Shown: positions 19,436-29,422, counted from the stretch's first letter. The stretch: 62,402 nucleotides of DNA from Cyanobacteriota bacterium (GCA_025356295.1 JANXUJ010000208.1:1-62402); one strand, 5' to 3'. The notes: generated by a model not told the origin, from the letters alone. Translations and numbers: made by a program.

Positions 19436-19939
19436 ATGACTCAAGTTGAATTCACAATCCGTCCTGCAATTATCAGCGATATTCCTGCGATTTTTTCGTT
19501 GATCTTGGCACTTGCCGACTATGAAAAGCTCACCCATAAAGTAACAGGCAATATCGAAGCCTTACAAGAAGATATGTTTGGCTCAAAACCCTGCATCGAA
19601 GCGATAGTAGCTGAAATGGAATCTAATCAGAAACCCGATCAACAAATTATTGGATTCGCACTCTTTTTCACCAGCTACTCTACGTTCCTAACCCGCAGAG
19701 GTATTTATTTAGAAGATTTGTTTGTGCTATCTGAATATCGCAGTATGGGAATTGGCAAAGCGCTAATTACCAAGCTTGCTCAACTTGCCGTTGCTAGGGA
19801 ATTTGGTCGCTTTGAGTGGTCGGTCTTAGATTGGAATGAGAGTGCGATCGCCTTTTATGCTCGCATTGGAGCAGAGGTTCTCCCAGATTGGCGTATCTGT
19901 CGAGTCACGGGCGAAGCATTAAAGCATCTGGCAAGTTAA
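19436..19939 (+). CDS. GNAT family N-acetyltransferase
   Basis: LEDLFVLSEYRSMGIGKALITKLAQLA, LDWNESAIAFYARIGAE. Confidence 0.9.
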   Translation: MTQVEFTIRPAIISDIPAIFSLILALADYEKLTHKVTGNIEALQEDMFGSKPCIEAIVAEMESNQKPDQQIIGFALFFTSYSTFLTRRGIYLEDLFVLSEYRSMGIGKALITKLAQLAVAREFGRFEWSVLDWNESAIAFYARIGAEVLPDWRICRVTGEALKHLAS

Positions 19940-19979
19940 GCTCCAGAGCTTGAGTATCGCCACTCAATCTCTGGAGCTT
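19938..19979. terminator. Bidirectional hairpin joining two convergent gene ends (18-bp arms, one mismatch)
   Basis: AAGCTCCAGAGCTTGAGT atcgcc ACTCAATCTCTGGAGCTT. Confidence 0.8.
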
Positions 19980-20428
19980 TGAATACGAATCGAAACTAAA
20001 AAAACAACTATCGAAATTAGATATATAACTAAAGCAATTGGGAACGCAGACTCGACTAATTGCCAATGATGGGGATTGTTAGCAGAAGTCCTCAGACTTA
20101 CGGGGCTTAAAACATCTTGAATAAGAGAGTAGCAACTTCTCCCTCCAGTCCAACCGTAGCAACTTGCAGGGCTAGCTAAAACGGTTACGAGTTGAGACAC
20201 AAAGATGGGTACAAGTAAAAATTTAGAATATCTGACTTTGGCGCTACGGTTTTTAAAAGTAGTCCAGAGCATGACAATCAAACAGATACCATAAACTGGT
20301 GAAACGATAAATAAGGTAATCAGCCAACTGGGAATAGAAAAAGAAGTGGTTAGATAAATAATTAGACTGACAACAAGATAAGTTATGAAAAATACAGTGA
20401 AGTCTTTAAGTTTGATCGCTTGTGACAT
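19964..20428 (-). CDS. Hypothetical membrane protein
   Basis: ORF with about four TM segments. Confidence 0.55.
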   Translation of the reverse strand: MSQAIKLKDFTVFFITYLVVSLIIYLTTSFSIPSWLITLFIVSPVYGICLIVMLWTTFKNRSAKVRYSKFLLVPIFVSQLVTVLASPASCYGWTGGRSCYSLIQDVLSPVSLRTSANNPHHWQLVESAFPIALVIYLISIVVFLVSIRIQSSRD

Positions 20429-20466
20429 GACTAGACCAAATTGATTAAAGGAGAAGTTCTAACAAT

Positions 20467-20919
20467 CTAACAATCACGATTGGATATCAATCCATTTGAC
20501 AAGACCGTTTTGCATAGCTTCGCTTGGGCTAATTGTGCTTCTGATATGGTGGCACTGGTAAGATCGGCTTCTGTTAGGTCAGTTTTATTAAAAATGGCGT
20601 TGCTAAGGTCGGTCAATAACATTTTGGTGTGCTTGAGATTGACATAGCTGAGATTGGTTCCATTAAGCCGCGCGCGACTGAGATTAGAGAAAGTGATACT
20701 TGCACCTGATAGGTTTGCCTGACTGAGATCAGATGCAAGTAAATAGCTGTAGTCCAAGTTACTAACTGGTAAATACGCGTTTCTCAAATCGCAAACTTGA
20801 CAGTTTTTAGTGGATTGTAACTGCACAACTTGACTCGGATTTGCGGCGAATGCGGGTAATGGAAGTAATATCAGGAGTAGCGCGATCGCTAAAGTAATCC
20901 AATATCTCAGGTATTTCAT
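20467..20919 (-). CDS. Pentapeptide-repeat protein with signal peptide
   Basis: A(N/D)LSxAxL repeats: SDLSQANLSGASITFSNLSRARLNGTNLSYVNL. Confidence 0.85.
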   Translation of the reverse strand: MKYLRYWITLAIALLLILLPLPAFAANPSQVVQLQSTKNCQVCDLRNAYLPVSNLDYSYLLASDLSQANLSGASITFSNLSRARLNGTNLSYVNLKHTKMLLTDLSNAIFNKTDLTEADLTSATISEAQLAQAKLCKTVLSNGLISNRDC

Positions 20920-20973
20920 AACTAGAACTCTTACGAAATTATCTAGTTTTGATTAAAGCTTAAAATGCTCTCT

Positions 20974-21080
20974 TTAAGTAGCTAGGCAAAATTAAATATA
21001 AAACCCCAAAACCTGTACCGCCCGTGTAGCGGGCAGTACAGGTTTTGGCTCTGGTTTTTTAATTATGCTGAGGTACTTAA
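20974..21080. repeat. MITE-like imperfect palindromic element, copy 2
   Basis: TTAAGTAGCTAGGCAAAATTAAATATAAAACC...GGTTTTTTAATTATGCTGAGGTACTTAA flanking core CCAAAACCTGTACCGCCCG...CGGGCAGTACAGGTTTTGG. Confidence 0.78.
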
Positions 21081-21868
21081 TCAATGGTCACAATCACAGG
21101 AGTATGATCGCTGGGTTGAATGAGTTTGCGTGGCGCAATATCGATCGCACAACTTGTCGCTCGGTCATAGAGAGCCTCGGTGACGAAATGGTAATCAATC
21201 CGCCAGCCACGATTGCGCTGAAATCCTGCGGTTCGATAGTCCCACCAGCTATAGTAACCAGCGTCAGATGTAAATTTCCGAAATACGTCTTTAAAGCCAA
21301 GATTTAAAACCTCGGCAAGCGCTTCACGCTCGATATCAGTAGACATCACTTTATTTTCGCGACCTTTGGGATCATAGATATCAAGATCAGCGATCGCTAC
21401 ATTAAAATCACCACAAATCAGCACATGAGCATTTTTGGCTAGTAAAGTTTGCAAATATTCGCGTAACAAATTCAACCAGCGTAATTTATATGCATATTTC
21501 TCGCTGCCCACTTCTGAGCCATTCGGTACATACATATTCACAATCTGGACATCACCAAATTTGCAGGTAATTAATCGCTTCTGTTCATCTAAGCTGGGGT
21601 CTAAGATATCACCTAATACCGATGCAAAGCCAGTTTGAACGTCTTCTAAAGGCGATCGCGAGATCAGCGCTACACCGTTATAGGATTTCTGTCCATAGAT
21701 ATAAGTTTGGTAGCCTATCTCGGTGAATGGCGATCGCGGAAAATCAGCATCAATCACCTTTGTCTCTTGCAAGCACAAGATATCAACTTCAGGATTTGCT
21801 TGCAACCAATCACAAATATGCGTAATCCTTGTCCGAACTGAGTTTACGTTCCACGTGGCAATTTGCAT
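21077..21868 (-). CDS. xth: Exodeoxyribonuclease III
   Basis: MQIATWNVNSVRTR, CLQETKV, ICGDFNVA, RIDYHFVTEAL, SDHTPVIV. Confidence 0.95.
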   Translation of the reverse strand: MQIATWNVNSVRTRITHICDWLQANPEVDILCLQETKVIDADFPRSPFTEIGYQTYIYGQKSYNGVALISRSPLEDVQTGFASVLGDILDPSLDEQKRLITCKFGDVQIVNMYVPNGSEVGSEKYAYKLRWLNLLREYLQTLLAKNAHVLICGDFNVAIADLDIYDPKGRENKVMSTDIEREALAEVLNLGFKDVFRKFTSDAGYYSWWDYRTAGFQRNRGWRIDYHFVTEALYDRATSCAIDIAPRKLIQPSDHTPVIVTID

Positions 21869-21998
21869 AGAATATATTTCTCCTTAATTAATTATTTTTT
21901 GCTAAAATTTCTGTAACTTCTGTTGCGATTTTTTAGGACAGTTTCTAAAAGAAATATAGAACCCATTGGACATCTTAATTGGATAAAAATAAGCTTAT

Positions 21999-23516
21999 AT
22001 GCAAAGCTCACGCTTTAAATGGTTTGCTCAACCACTGGATCGCTATGCACTAGCAATAGTCGCGATCTTAAGTGTGGCGATCGCCTTATTATTGTGGATT
22101 GGCGATCGCACTGCGCCACAGGTACGAGACTTTAGTTGGCAAGGTCAAAGAATTGATGCCAATGACATATCTTTTTCGTTGAGCTTTAATCGTCCAATGG
22201 ATCGCGAAAGTGTGGAAAAAAATCTTAAATTTGAGCCGCCGCTCGTAGGTAAAATCAGTTGGTCATCGCGGCGAATGTCTTATACGCCACTGGCACCTGC
22301 GACCTATGGCAAATCTTATCAAGTTAAGCTCGAAAACGCTTACGATCGCTTCGCTGCTGAGTCTGGCAAAAATAATAAAAAGACCGCGATTGATCCTTTT
22401 ACAGGCAGTTTTAAAACACCGAGTCCGCGTTTTGCTTATATCGGCTCACAGGTTGAAGAGAAAGGTCGTCTTGTAATTTACGATATTTTATCAAAAGAAA
22501 AACGAATTTTAACACCATCCACTCTGATCGTCACCGATTTTCGGATTTATCCTGATCGCCAAAAAATTCTTTTTGGGGCGATCGCCTTAACAGGACAAAA
22601 CTTACTCGATCAAAAACTTTATACCGTAGCGACAGGTATTGATCAAAATGATCGCTTAACTCCTAATTTAGCCGATAATCTATCAGAAATTAAACTAATA
22701 CTTGATAGTGATGACTATCAAAACTTTAAATTTGATCTATCCCCCGATGGTAAAAATATTTTAGTGCAGCGTCTCAGTCGTCAACAAGTTGGACGCTATG
22801 GACTTTGGCTGATCAAAGAAGAGCAACCAGCGCGATCGCTAGAAAATCAACCAGGTGGAGATTTTATGTTCACGCCTGATAGTGCGTCAGTGGCGATCGC
22901 CCAAGGTGAAGGAGTGGCGATTTTGCCACTGGAGCCACAAGCGCCACCGTTAGACTTTTTACCCAGATTCGGTACAGTTCTAAACTTTGGTCGGAGCGGA
23001 ATACAGGCTGCTACGATTAAGTTTAATAAAGACTATACGCGATCGCTTTATTTAGTTAATAATCAAGGACTGCAAAAGGAACTCACTAAAATCAGTGGTT
23101 CTATTATCGGCGCTCAGTTCGATCCTCAAGAAAAAACTCTCTATTGCTTACTCACTGATGTCGAGCAAGATACAGCAAAAAATATCTTTCGTGAGAAGCC
23201 ATATCTTGCAGCAATTGATCTAGAATCTGCTAAATTACGCCGCATTCTAGAACTTCCTGCTCAAAGAGAAATTCAATTTAACATCTCTCCTGATGGACAA
23301 TCAATTTTGCTTAATTCAGTAACTCCCAATAACACTCTCAACAGCAATGATTTTATTAATTCTGAAGATACTGCCAGAGCCTCCAGAAGCTCTCGGACTC
23401 CACAAGTGCCGACCCAATTAATCTTGTTATCAATTAATAATCAGAGTAGTAATCAAGATTTATCTCAACCAAATGTATTATCAATATTTGGTACTTCTCC
23501 TCGCTGGCTTCCTTAA
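21999..23516 (+). CDS. Hypothetical secreted/membrane-anchored protein, Ig-like N-terminus and beta-propeller-like C-terminus
   Basis: N-terminal TM; FSLSFNRPMDRESVEKNLKFEPPLVGKISWSSRRMSYTP (bacterial Ig-like); FDLSPDGKNILV, FNISPDGQSILL repeats. Confidence 0.6.
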   Translation: MQSSRFKWFAQPLDRYALAIVAILSVAIALLLWIGDRTAPQVRDFSWQGQRIDANDISFSLSFNRPMDRESVEKNLKFEPPLVGKISWSSRRMSYTPLAPATYGKSYQVKLENAYDRFAAESGKNNKKTAIDPFTGSFKTPSPRFAYIGSQVEEKGRLVIYDILSKEKRILTPSTLIVTDFRIYPDRQKILFGAIALTGQNLLDQKLYTVATGIDQNDRLTPNLADNLSEIKLILDSDDYQNFKFDLSPDGKNILVQRLSRQQVGRYGLWLIKEEQPARSLENQPGGDFMFTPDSASVAIAQGEGVAILPLEPQAPPLDFLPRFGTVLNFGRSGIQAATIKFNKDYTRSLYLVNNQGLQKELTKISGSIIGAQFDPQEKTLYCLLTDVEQDTAKNIFREKPYLAAIDLESAKLRRILELPAQREIQFNISPDGQSILLNSVTPNNTLNSNDFINSEDTARASRSSRTPQVPTQLILLSINNQSSNQDLSQPNVLSIFGTSPRWLP

Positions 23517-23657
23517 AAACTAGAAGCTCGTCAGTCTTGTTGAGACACAAAATCAGAAGACGAGTTGCGGCGCAACTCGCTTCTTGGGATTTGAATTGTC
23601 TTAAAGCAAGTGACGATAGCTATTTAAACAACATAAACATTTATAAAAAGTTAAAGT

Positions 23658-23957
23658 ATGAGAGCCAAGATCGATAACGAAGTTGTCTTTATTCATCGCG
23701 ATGATGTGCCGAAATATAATAAACAAGGTTCTATTGTTCGGAATAGTTATTTTTGGGCTTTGAAATCGATCGCTGGTCGCACTCACTCTCGCTATGATTG
23801 GGAATTTGAATCAGAAGTTTGGATTGCTTTGCAGAGATTGCTAATTTCATTTGCTGAATCAGGATATTTGTCCACGCGTGAAACTCAGTTAGAATTTGAT
23901 GCTGAGACAGAAGCAATTCCTCAACTTTTACGATTAGTTTCTACCCGAAGAGAATAG
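23658..23957 (+). CDS. Small hypothetical protein
   Basis: 99-aa ORF; no recognised family. Confidence 0.5.
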   Translation: MRAKIDNEVVFIHRDDVPKYNKQGSIVRNSYFWALKSIAGRTHSRYDWEFESEVWIALQRLLISFAESGYLSTRETQLEFDAETEAIPQLLRLVSTRRE

Positions 23958-24004
23958 CTAAAAGCTGCCCCGCAGCGAGCAATCTTTAGCTATTCTATTC
24001 GGGT
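23943..24004. repeat. 20-bp inverted repeat (one mismatch) containing both convergent stop codons
   Basis: ACCCGAAGAGAATAGCTAAA (23943-23962) versus reverse complement of 23985-24004 ACCCGAATAGAATAGCTAAA. Confidence 0.9.
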
Positions 24005-25353
24005 GGAGCGATGTAAAAACTGCTGATCAAGGCGATCGCTAACCACCAAAGTAACTGCACTTGAGGTCGATACCAAACTGTATCGACTAAACCATGAATC
24101 ATCATTCCCACAAGTGTGGCGATCGCCGCAATGATCCATAAGCCAGTAGCTTCGCGATCGCTTCGTAACCGATTGAGCGCAATCCAGCCCTGACTAAAAA
24201 TTGTGAAAATCAGCCAGCCATAGCAAATTAAACCAATGATCCCTGTCTCAACTGTTAACTCTAATGGCACTGAATAAGCCCCCAGAGCGCTATATCCTGA
24301 TCGCTGATATTGCGGGTAGATTTGGTTAAAAGCTTTGTTTCCAGGACCAATTCCTAAAATTGGTTTTGCCTTAACCATATTCAGTACCGCTGCCCAAACA
24401 TTGACCCGAAAAGCATTACTGCTATCTTCAGTCCCAAAAATACTGCCGACTCGCTTACGAAGTGTCGGTACAAGAATTGTCCCTAAAGCGATCGCCCCAG
24501 CCGTGCTACCAAAAACAGTCGGCAACGTCCAAGTCGGTAAGCGCTTGCCCCACCAATAAACTAATAACAGCACAATTACAAAGCTTTCGGCAGCCAAGCC
24601 CATTAACCCGCCACGGCTCTGAGTTTGAGTAATGCAAAATGCCCCTAAAACCGCCACGATCGCACTCAATACCTTCATACTCCAACTGCGCCAATAAATA
24701 GCCGCGATCGCACCCATCGGTAAGGCAGGCATCAGATATCCCGCGAGTAGATTAGGGTTGCCCAAAAAACTATAGACACGAGTAGTTCCCGCCGTCTCGG
24801 AGGTGACATCAGTCCATGTCGCCAGTTCAGGCGCGCCGAGATACCATTGCTGGACGGCATAGGCAATTACTACTAAGGCTGTAACCAGATATGTGCCGAC
24901 CAAGAGCGATCGCCAACCCAATCGCATCAATCGACTCAGGGACACAAAGGCAAGCATATAAATAGTTAGCTTGACCATGCCATCCAGCGCCGCGACACGC
25001 ACGGGTGAGAGCAGCGTGGCAACTAGCGCGATCGCCCAATAAGTAAGTAGAGGTGTATGAATTGGTGTCCAGATTGGAGTTGCTTGCTCCTGACCGTCAC
25101 GGCGATCGCTGAGCCACAGCATCAACCATGCGATCGCTACGGCTCCACCCATCACCCCAGTCTGAGAATTTTCTAAAAAAGGGAGGGTAGCTAACAGTAA
25201 AACTAACAAGCCACCCAAAAACTTCGTACTCAGCAAGCGACTACCCAAACGCCAGTCTTGTAATGGACTGATCAACTCAAAAAATGTCGTTTGGCTGCGA
25301 TGCCACCATGACTGTAAAAATTCAGGAATTGGTAGTTTAAGCTTGAGATTCAT
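23995..25353 (-). CDS. IctB-family putative bicarbonate transporter / O-antigen ligase-like membrane protein
   Basis: Poly-TM; FLGNPNLLAGYLMPALPMG, TQSRGGLMGL, ILGIGPGNKAFNQIYPQYQR. Confidence 0.85.
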   Translation of the reverse strand: MNLKLKLPIPEFLQSWWHRSQTTFFELISPLQDWRLGSRLLSTKFLGGLLVLLLATLPFLENSQTGVMGGAVAIAWLMLWLSDRRDGQEQATPIWTPIHTPLLTYWAIALVATLLSPVRVAALDGMVKLTIYMLAFVSLSRLMRLGWRSLLVGTYLVTALVVIAYAVQQWYLGAPELATWTDVTSETAGTTRVYSFLGNPNLLAGYLMPALPMGAIAAIYWRSWSMKVLSAIVAVLGAFCITQTQSRGGLMGLAAESFVIVLLLVYWWGKRLPTWTLPTVFGSTAGAIALGTILVPTLRKRVGSIFGTEDSSNAFRVNVWAAVLNMVKAKPILGIGPGNKAFNQIYPQYQRSGYSALGAYSVPLELTVETGIIGLICYGWLIFTIFSQGWIALNRLRSDREATGLWIIAAIATLVGMMIHGLVDTVWYRPQVQLLWWLAIALISSFYIAPPE

Positions 25354-25421
25354 ACAAAGAGATTAAGAAAGAGCTGGAGATAGACAGACTTGTTTCTAGT
25401 ATCTTATAGTATTTGCAAACC

Positions 25422-25450
25422 TAGAAGAATGCGCGAAGCGCGTTCTTCTA
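25422..25450. terminator. Short hairpin, loop gaa
   Basis: TAGAAGAATGCGC gaa GCGCGTTCTTCTA (one G-T wobble). Confidence 0.6.
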
Positions 25451-25476
25451 ATCTTCTCTAACTCTTTTTTTAACAG

Positions 25477-25800
25477 ATGACAGACAAACTAGATTCAGCC
25501 GAAGCTTATAACGATCGCGGTATGGAGCGTGCTGAAAATGATGATTTTGAAGGCGCGATCGCTGACTATAGCCACGCGATCGCTCTCGATCCCAGCTATG
25601 CCGAGGCTTACTACAATCGCGCTTATGACCGTTCAGAAATTAGTGACTATGTGGGTGCGATCGCCGACTATACCAAAGTAATTGAACTCGCCCCCGATGC
25701 CGCCCCCGCCTACTTCAATCGTGGCTTAGCCAAAGCCAAGCTTGGCGATACTGAAGGTGCAAATGCTGACTGCGAATATGCCAAAAATCTGGAATCATAA
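25477..25800 (+). CDS. TPR-repeat protein
   Basis: AIADYSHAIALDPSYAEAYYNRA, AIADYTKVIELAPDAAPAYFNRGLAK. Confidence 0.88.
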   Translation: MTDKLDSAEAYNDRGMERAENDDFEGAIADYSHAIALDPSYAEAYYNRAYDRSEISDYVGAIADYTKVIELAPDAAPAYFNRGLAKAKLGDTEGANADCEYAKNLES

Positions 25801-25890
25801 GATAATCACCCAGTCAAAATATGCATAACCAAAACATGCGTAACATTTAGTTACAATGGATTTATCTCTGAACGACTGAGCCTCAACACT

Positions 25891-27408
25891 ATGACCCGTG
25901 ACTTGCGATCATTTCTAAAACTTCTCGAAGAACGTAAACAACTCCATCGCGTCAAAGCCCTTGTCGATCCTGAGTTAGAGATTGCCGAGATCAGCAATCG
26001 CCTTTTGCAGTCAGCAGGACCCGCACTTCTATTTGAAAATGTCAAGGGTTATAAAACTCCTGTAGCTGTGAATTTGCTCGGTACAGTGGAGCGCGTCTGC
26101 TGGGCAATGGGAATGAAAGAACAATCTGAATTGGAAGTTCTCGGAGTCAAGTTAGGAAAGCTCCAAAGCCCGAAGCCACCTAAAAAGATATCTCAAGCGA
26201 TTGAGTTCGGTAAGATTCTCTTTGATGTTGTTAAGTCTCGTCCGCAAAAAGTTCTTTTTGGGAACGCGCCTTGTCACGAAGTAGTTTTGCAAGGTGATGA
26301 TGTTGATCTTGATTTGATTCCAATTTTACGCCCCTATCCCAAAGATGGTGGACGCGCTGTCACTCTCGCATTGGTGATTACAAAAGATGTCGAGAATGGC
26401 ATTCCGAATGTTGGGGTATATCGCTTGCAGCAGCAGTCTAAGAACACGATGACCGTGCAGTGGCTGTCAGTGCGGGGTGGAGCGCGACATTTACGCAAGG
26501 CGACTGAGGCGGGTAAAAAGCTAGAAATTGCGATCGCAATCGGTGTTGATCCAGTGCTAATCATGGCAGCAGCGACTCCGATTCCTGTTGATTTATCAGA
26601 ATGGATTTTTGCGGGACTCTATGGCAATGAAGGCGTACAGCTTACTAAATGTAAAACGGTAGATTTGGAAGTTCCTGCTTGTGCGGAATATATTTTAGAA
26701 GGAACGATCACCCCTGGCGAAGTGGGAACCGATGGTCCATTTGGTGATCATATGGGCTACTACGGCGGGATCAATGAGGAAGCACCATTGCTGAGATTCC
26801 ATTGCATGACTCACCGCAAAGACCCGATCTATCTGACCACCTTTAGCGGATTGCCTCCGAAAGAAGAAGCGATGATGGCGATCGCCTTGAATCGCATTTA
26901 TACGCCGATCCTGCGCCAGCAAGTTTCGGAGATTACCGACTTCTTTTTGCCAATGGAAGCTCTCTCTTATAAAGCTGCGATTATCTCAATTAAAAAAGCA
27001 TATCCAGGGCAAGCAAGACGAGCTGCCTTAGCCTTTTGGAGCGCGTTGCCACAGTTTACTTATACAAAATTTGTGATTGTTGTTGATCACACGATCAATA
27101 TTCGCGATCCGCGTCTAGTCGTTTGGGCATTGAGTTCCAAAGTTGACCCGACCCGCGATGTATTTATTCTGCCCGACAATCCCTTTGACTCCCTCGATTT
27201 TGCTTGCGAGAAAGAAGGTTTAGGCGGACGCATGGGTATAGATGCAACTACAAAAATCTATCCTGAGACTGATCGCGACTGGGGCGACCCACTAGAGAGC
27301 GATCCTGATGTCGCAGACATGGTAACGCGCCGCTGGGCTGAATATGGCTTGGCTGATATCAAGTTAGATGGAGCCGATCCTAACTTGTTTGGATACGACA
27401 TCCACTAA
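25891..27408 (+). CDS. UbiD-family decarboxylase
   Basis: VPACAEYILEGTITPGEVGTDGPFGDHMGYYG and NIRDPRLVVWALSSKVDPTRDVFILPD, UbiD motifs. Confidence 0.93.
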   Translation: MTRDLRSFLKLLEERKQLHRVKALVDPELEIAEISNRLLQSAGPALLFENVKGYKTPVAVNLLGTVERVCWAMGMKEQSELEVLGVKLGKLQSPKPPKKISQAIEFGKILFDVVKSRPQKVLFGNAPCHEVVLQGDDVDLDLIPILRPYPKDGGRAVTLALVITKDVENGIPNVGVYRLQQQSKNTMTVQWLSVRGGARHLRKATEAGKKLEIAIAIGVDPVLIMAAATPIPVDLSEWIFAGLYGNEGVQLTKCKTVDLEVPACAEYILEGTITPGEVGTDGPFGDHMGYYGGINEEAPLLRFHCMTHRKDPIYLTTFSGLPPKEEAMMAIALNRIYTPILRQQVSEITDFFLPMEALSYKAAIISIKKAYPGQARRAALAFWSALPQFTYTKFVIVVDHTINIRDPRLVVWALSSKVDPTRDVFILPDNPFDSLDFACEKEGLGGRMGIDATTKIYPETDRDWGDPLESDPDVADMVTRRWAEYGLADIKLDGADPNLFGYDIH

Positions 27409-27414
27409 CAACCC

Positions 27415-27465
27415 AAACCCAAAGCCTATATCGCTCGCGTAGCGGATGATATAGGCTTTGGGTTT
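27415..27465. terminator. Hairpin between convergent genes
   Basis: AAACCCAAAGCCTATAT...ATATAGGCTTTGGGTTT with inner CGC gta GCG. Confidence 0.8.
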
Positions 27466-27469
27466 TAGA

Positions 27470-29422
27470 TCAGATATTCTCAATCGCGATCGCTTCAATT
27501 TGATCCGCAGGTGCAAAGCCAAAAACTTTGGCATAAAAATAAAACTCACCATCCAGCGCGCGTTTAATATTTTCAGCTTTGCGAAAACCATGCTGCTCAC
27601 CTTCAAAAGCAACATAAGCAACGGGCAAGCCTTTTTCGCGTAAAGCGTTGACCATCATCTCAGCCTGATTTGGCAGCACGACTTTATCCTCTAGCCCTTG
27701 AAAAAAGGCGATCGCACAGGAAAGTTTTTCTGTAAAATGAATCGGCGATCGCTCTATATAAATCTCCTTTTGTTCAGGATATTTGCCAATCAGACTATCG
27801 AGATAGCGCGATTCAAATTTGTGAGTATCAGTGGCAAGAGCTTCTAGATCACAGATGCCATAGTGACTAGCACCCGCTTTAAAATCATCGCGGAAGGTCA
27901 GCGCACAAAGTGTCGTGTATCCACCCGCACTTCCACCAGAAATCGCCATCCGATCGCCATCAACCAAGCCTTGATCAGCCAGAAATTTGGCTCCATTAGC
28001 ACAGTCATCGACATCCACGATACCCCAATTCCCTTTGAGGCGATCGCGATATTCCCGACCATAGCCTGTACTGCCGCCGTAATTGACATCTAGCACCGCA
28101 AAACCACGACTCGTCCAATACTGAATACCGAGGCTTAAGCTTCCTGAAGTTGAGGCGGTCGGTCCACCATGACTTTTGACTAACAAAGGTGGTTTTTCTC
28201 CATTTTCAGCTTCAAAGTCTTTGTTTTTAGGCGGATAGAAAAGTCCATAAGCCGTTTTTCCATCTTCAGTCGGAAATTCTATAGACTGTGCTGCCGAAAT
28301 ATAATCTGGATCAATTTCTAAATTAGAAGCAATGCGGATTTTTTGCCAAGTTCTAGTTTTCAAGTCGAGCAGCACGATCGCAGTCGGCTCAGTTGTCGAA
28401 CCACCATGAAAAACTACGCGATCGCCTTCACAATGTAGCCCCGAAATCGAAGTAAATGGTACAGCCACTTCTTGTAATCCCAAATCAAGCTGATCAGGAT
28501 CAAGAATTGCTAGATGAGATTTACCATTTTGAGTATAAGTACAGATGATCTGGCGATCGCCTGTAAAGTCATAAGTGGTCATGCCAAATACCCATTGTGG
28601 CAAGCCAAACTCAGCTTCCATAGGACAAAGTGGCTGGATGGTTCCATCTACTTTAGTTTTATATTCAGCCTTATATAAATTCCACCAACCAGTGCGATCG
28701 CTAACAAAATGAAGCTCATCATCGGGCGACCATTCTGGCTGAAAAATTGACTCATTGACTCCACCCGCAATTAGTTTTTGGTTCTGCACAGTCAGAACTC
28801 CCGATTCCGATTCCACTAGATCGCCAACCCATAGTTCAGTTCCATCCCAGGGCATATTGGGATGTTGCCAACTAATCCAAGCAAGTTTATCGCCAGTGTG
28901 ATTAAGCCGTGGTGAGGCATAGAAATCTGCACCTGTTATAAGTACCTGAATATCTTCGCCATTAGTGGTGCTTACGGCGACTAATGTATTAATTGGCTCG
29001 CCTTCACCCGTATGATCTTCACGCACACAGATTAACTTGCCATACATCCGATGCCAGATAAAATCAGCATAGCGATAGGCACTTTCAGCAGTTAATGGTT
29101 TACACGATCCGCCGCCAACTTTGCGATAAATGCAGCGATCGCTAAAGTTAGAAAAATAAATCCGTCCATCTTCGACCAGATACTCACCGCCGCCATATTC
29201 ATGGACTTGCGATCGCACATTGACTGAGGCAGTTGTCATCTCGCGATAGTTACTATCATCGCTATAGCGCATAAGCACACTGCGCCCGCCTTCGGTCGGT
29301 CTACCTTCATTCCAATAGACATTACCACTATCGATGGCGATCGCGCCGAGGCGAATGCTATTAGAAACTATTAAATCAGAACTAATCGGCGATTTCCAAG
29401 AACCGTAAGGAGTAGCAGACAT
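27470..29422 (-). CDS. S9-family prolyl oligopeptidase/aminopeptidase
   Basis: LLVKSHGGPTAS, MAISGGSAGGYTTLCALTF, FQGLEDKVVLPNQAEMM, GEQHGFR. Confidence 0.92.
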   Translation of the reverse strand: MSATPYGSWKSPISSDLIVSNSIRLGAIAIDSGNVYWNEGRPTEGGRSVLMRYSDDSNYREMTTASVNVRSQVHEYGGGEYLVEDGRIYFSNFSDRCIYRKVGGGSCKPLTAESAYRYADFIWHRMYGKLICVREDHTGEGEPINTLVAVSTTNGEDIQVLITGADFYASPRLNHTGDKLAWISWQHPNMPWDGTELWVGDLVESESGVLTVQNQKLIAGGVNESIFQPEWSPDDELHFVSDRTGWWNLYKAEYKTKVDGTIQPLCPMEAEFGLPQWVFGMTTYDFTGDRQIICTYTQNGKSHLAILDPDQLDLGLQEVAVPFTSISGLHCEGDRVVFHGGSTTEPTAIVLLDLKTRTWQKIRIASNLEIDPDYISAAQSIEFPTEDGKTAYGLFYPPKNKDFEAENGEKPPLLVKSHGGPTASTSGSLSLGIQYWTSRGFAVLDVNYGGSTGYGREYRDRLKGNWGIVDVDDCANGAKFLADQGLVDGDRMAISGGSAGGYTTLCALTFRDDFKAGASHYGICDLEALATDTHKFESRYLDSLIGKYPEQKEIYIERSPIHFTEKLSCAIAFFQGLEDKVVLPNQAEMMVNALREKGLPVAYVAFEGEQHGFRKAENIKRALDGEFYFYAKVFGFAPADQIEAIAIENI

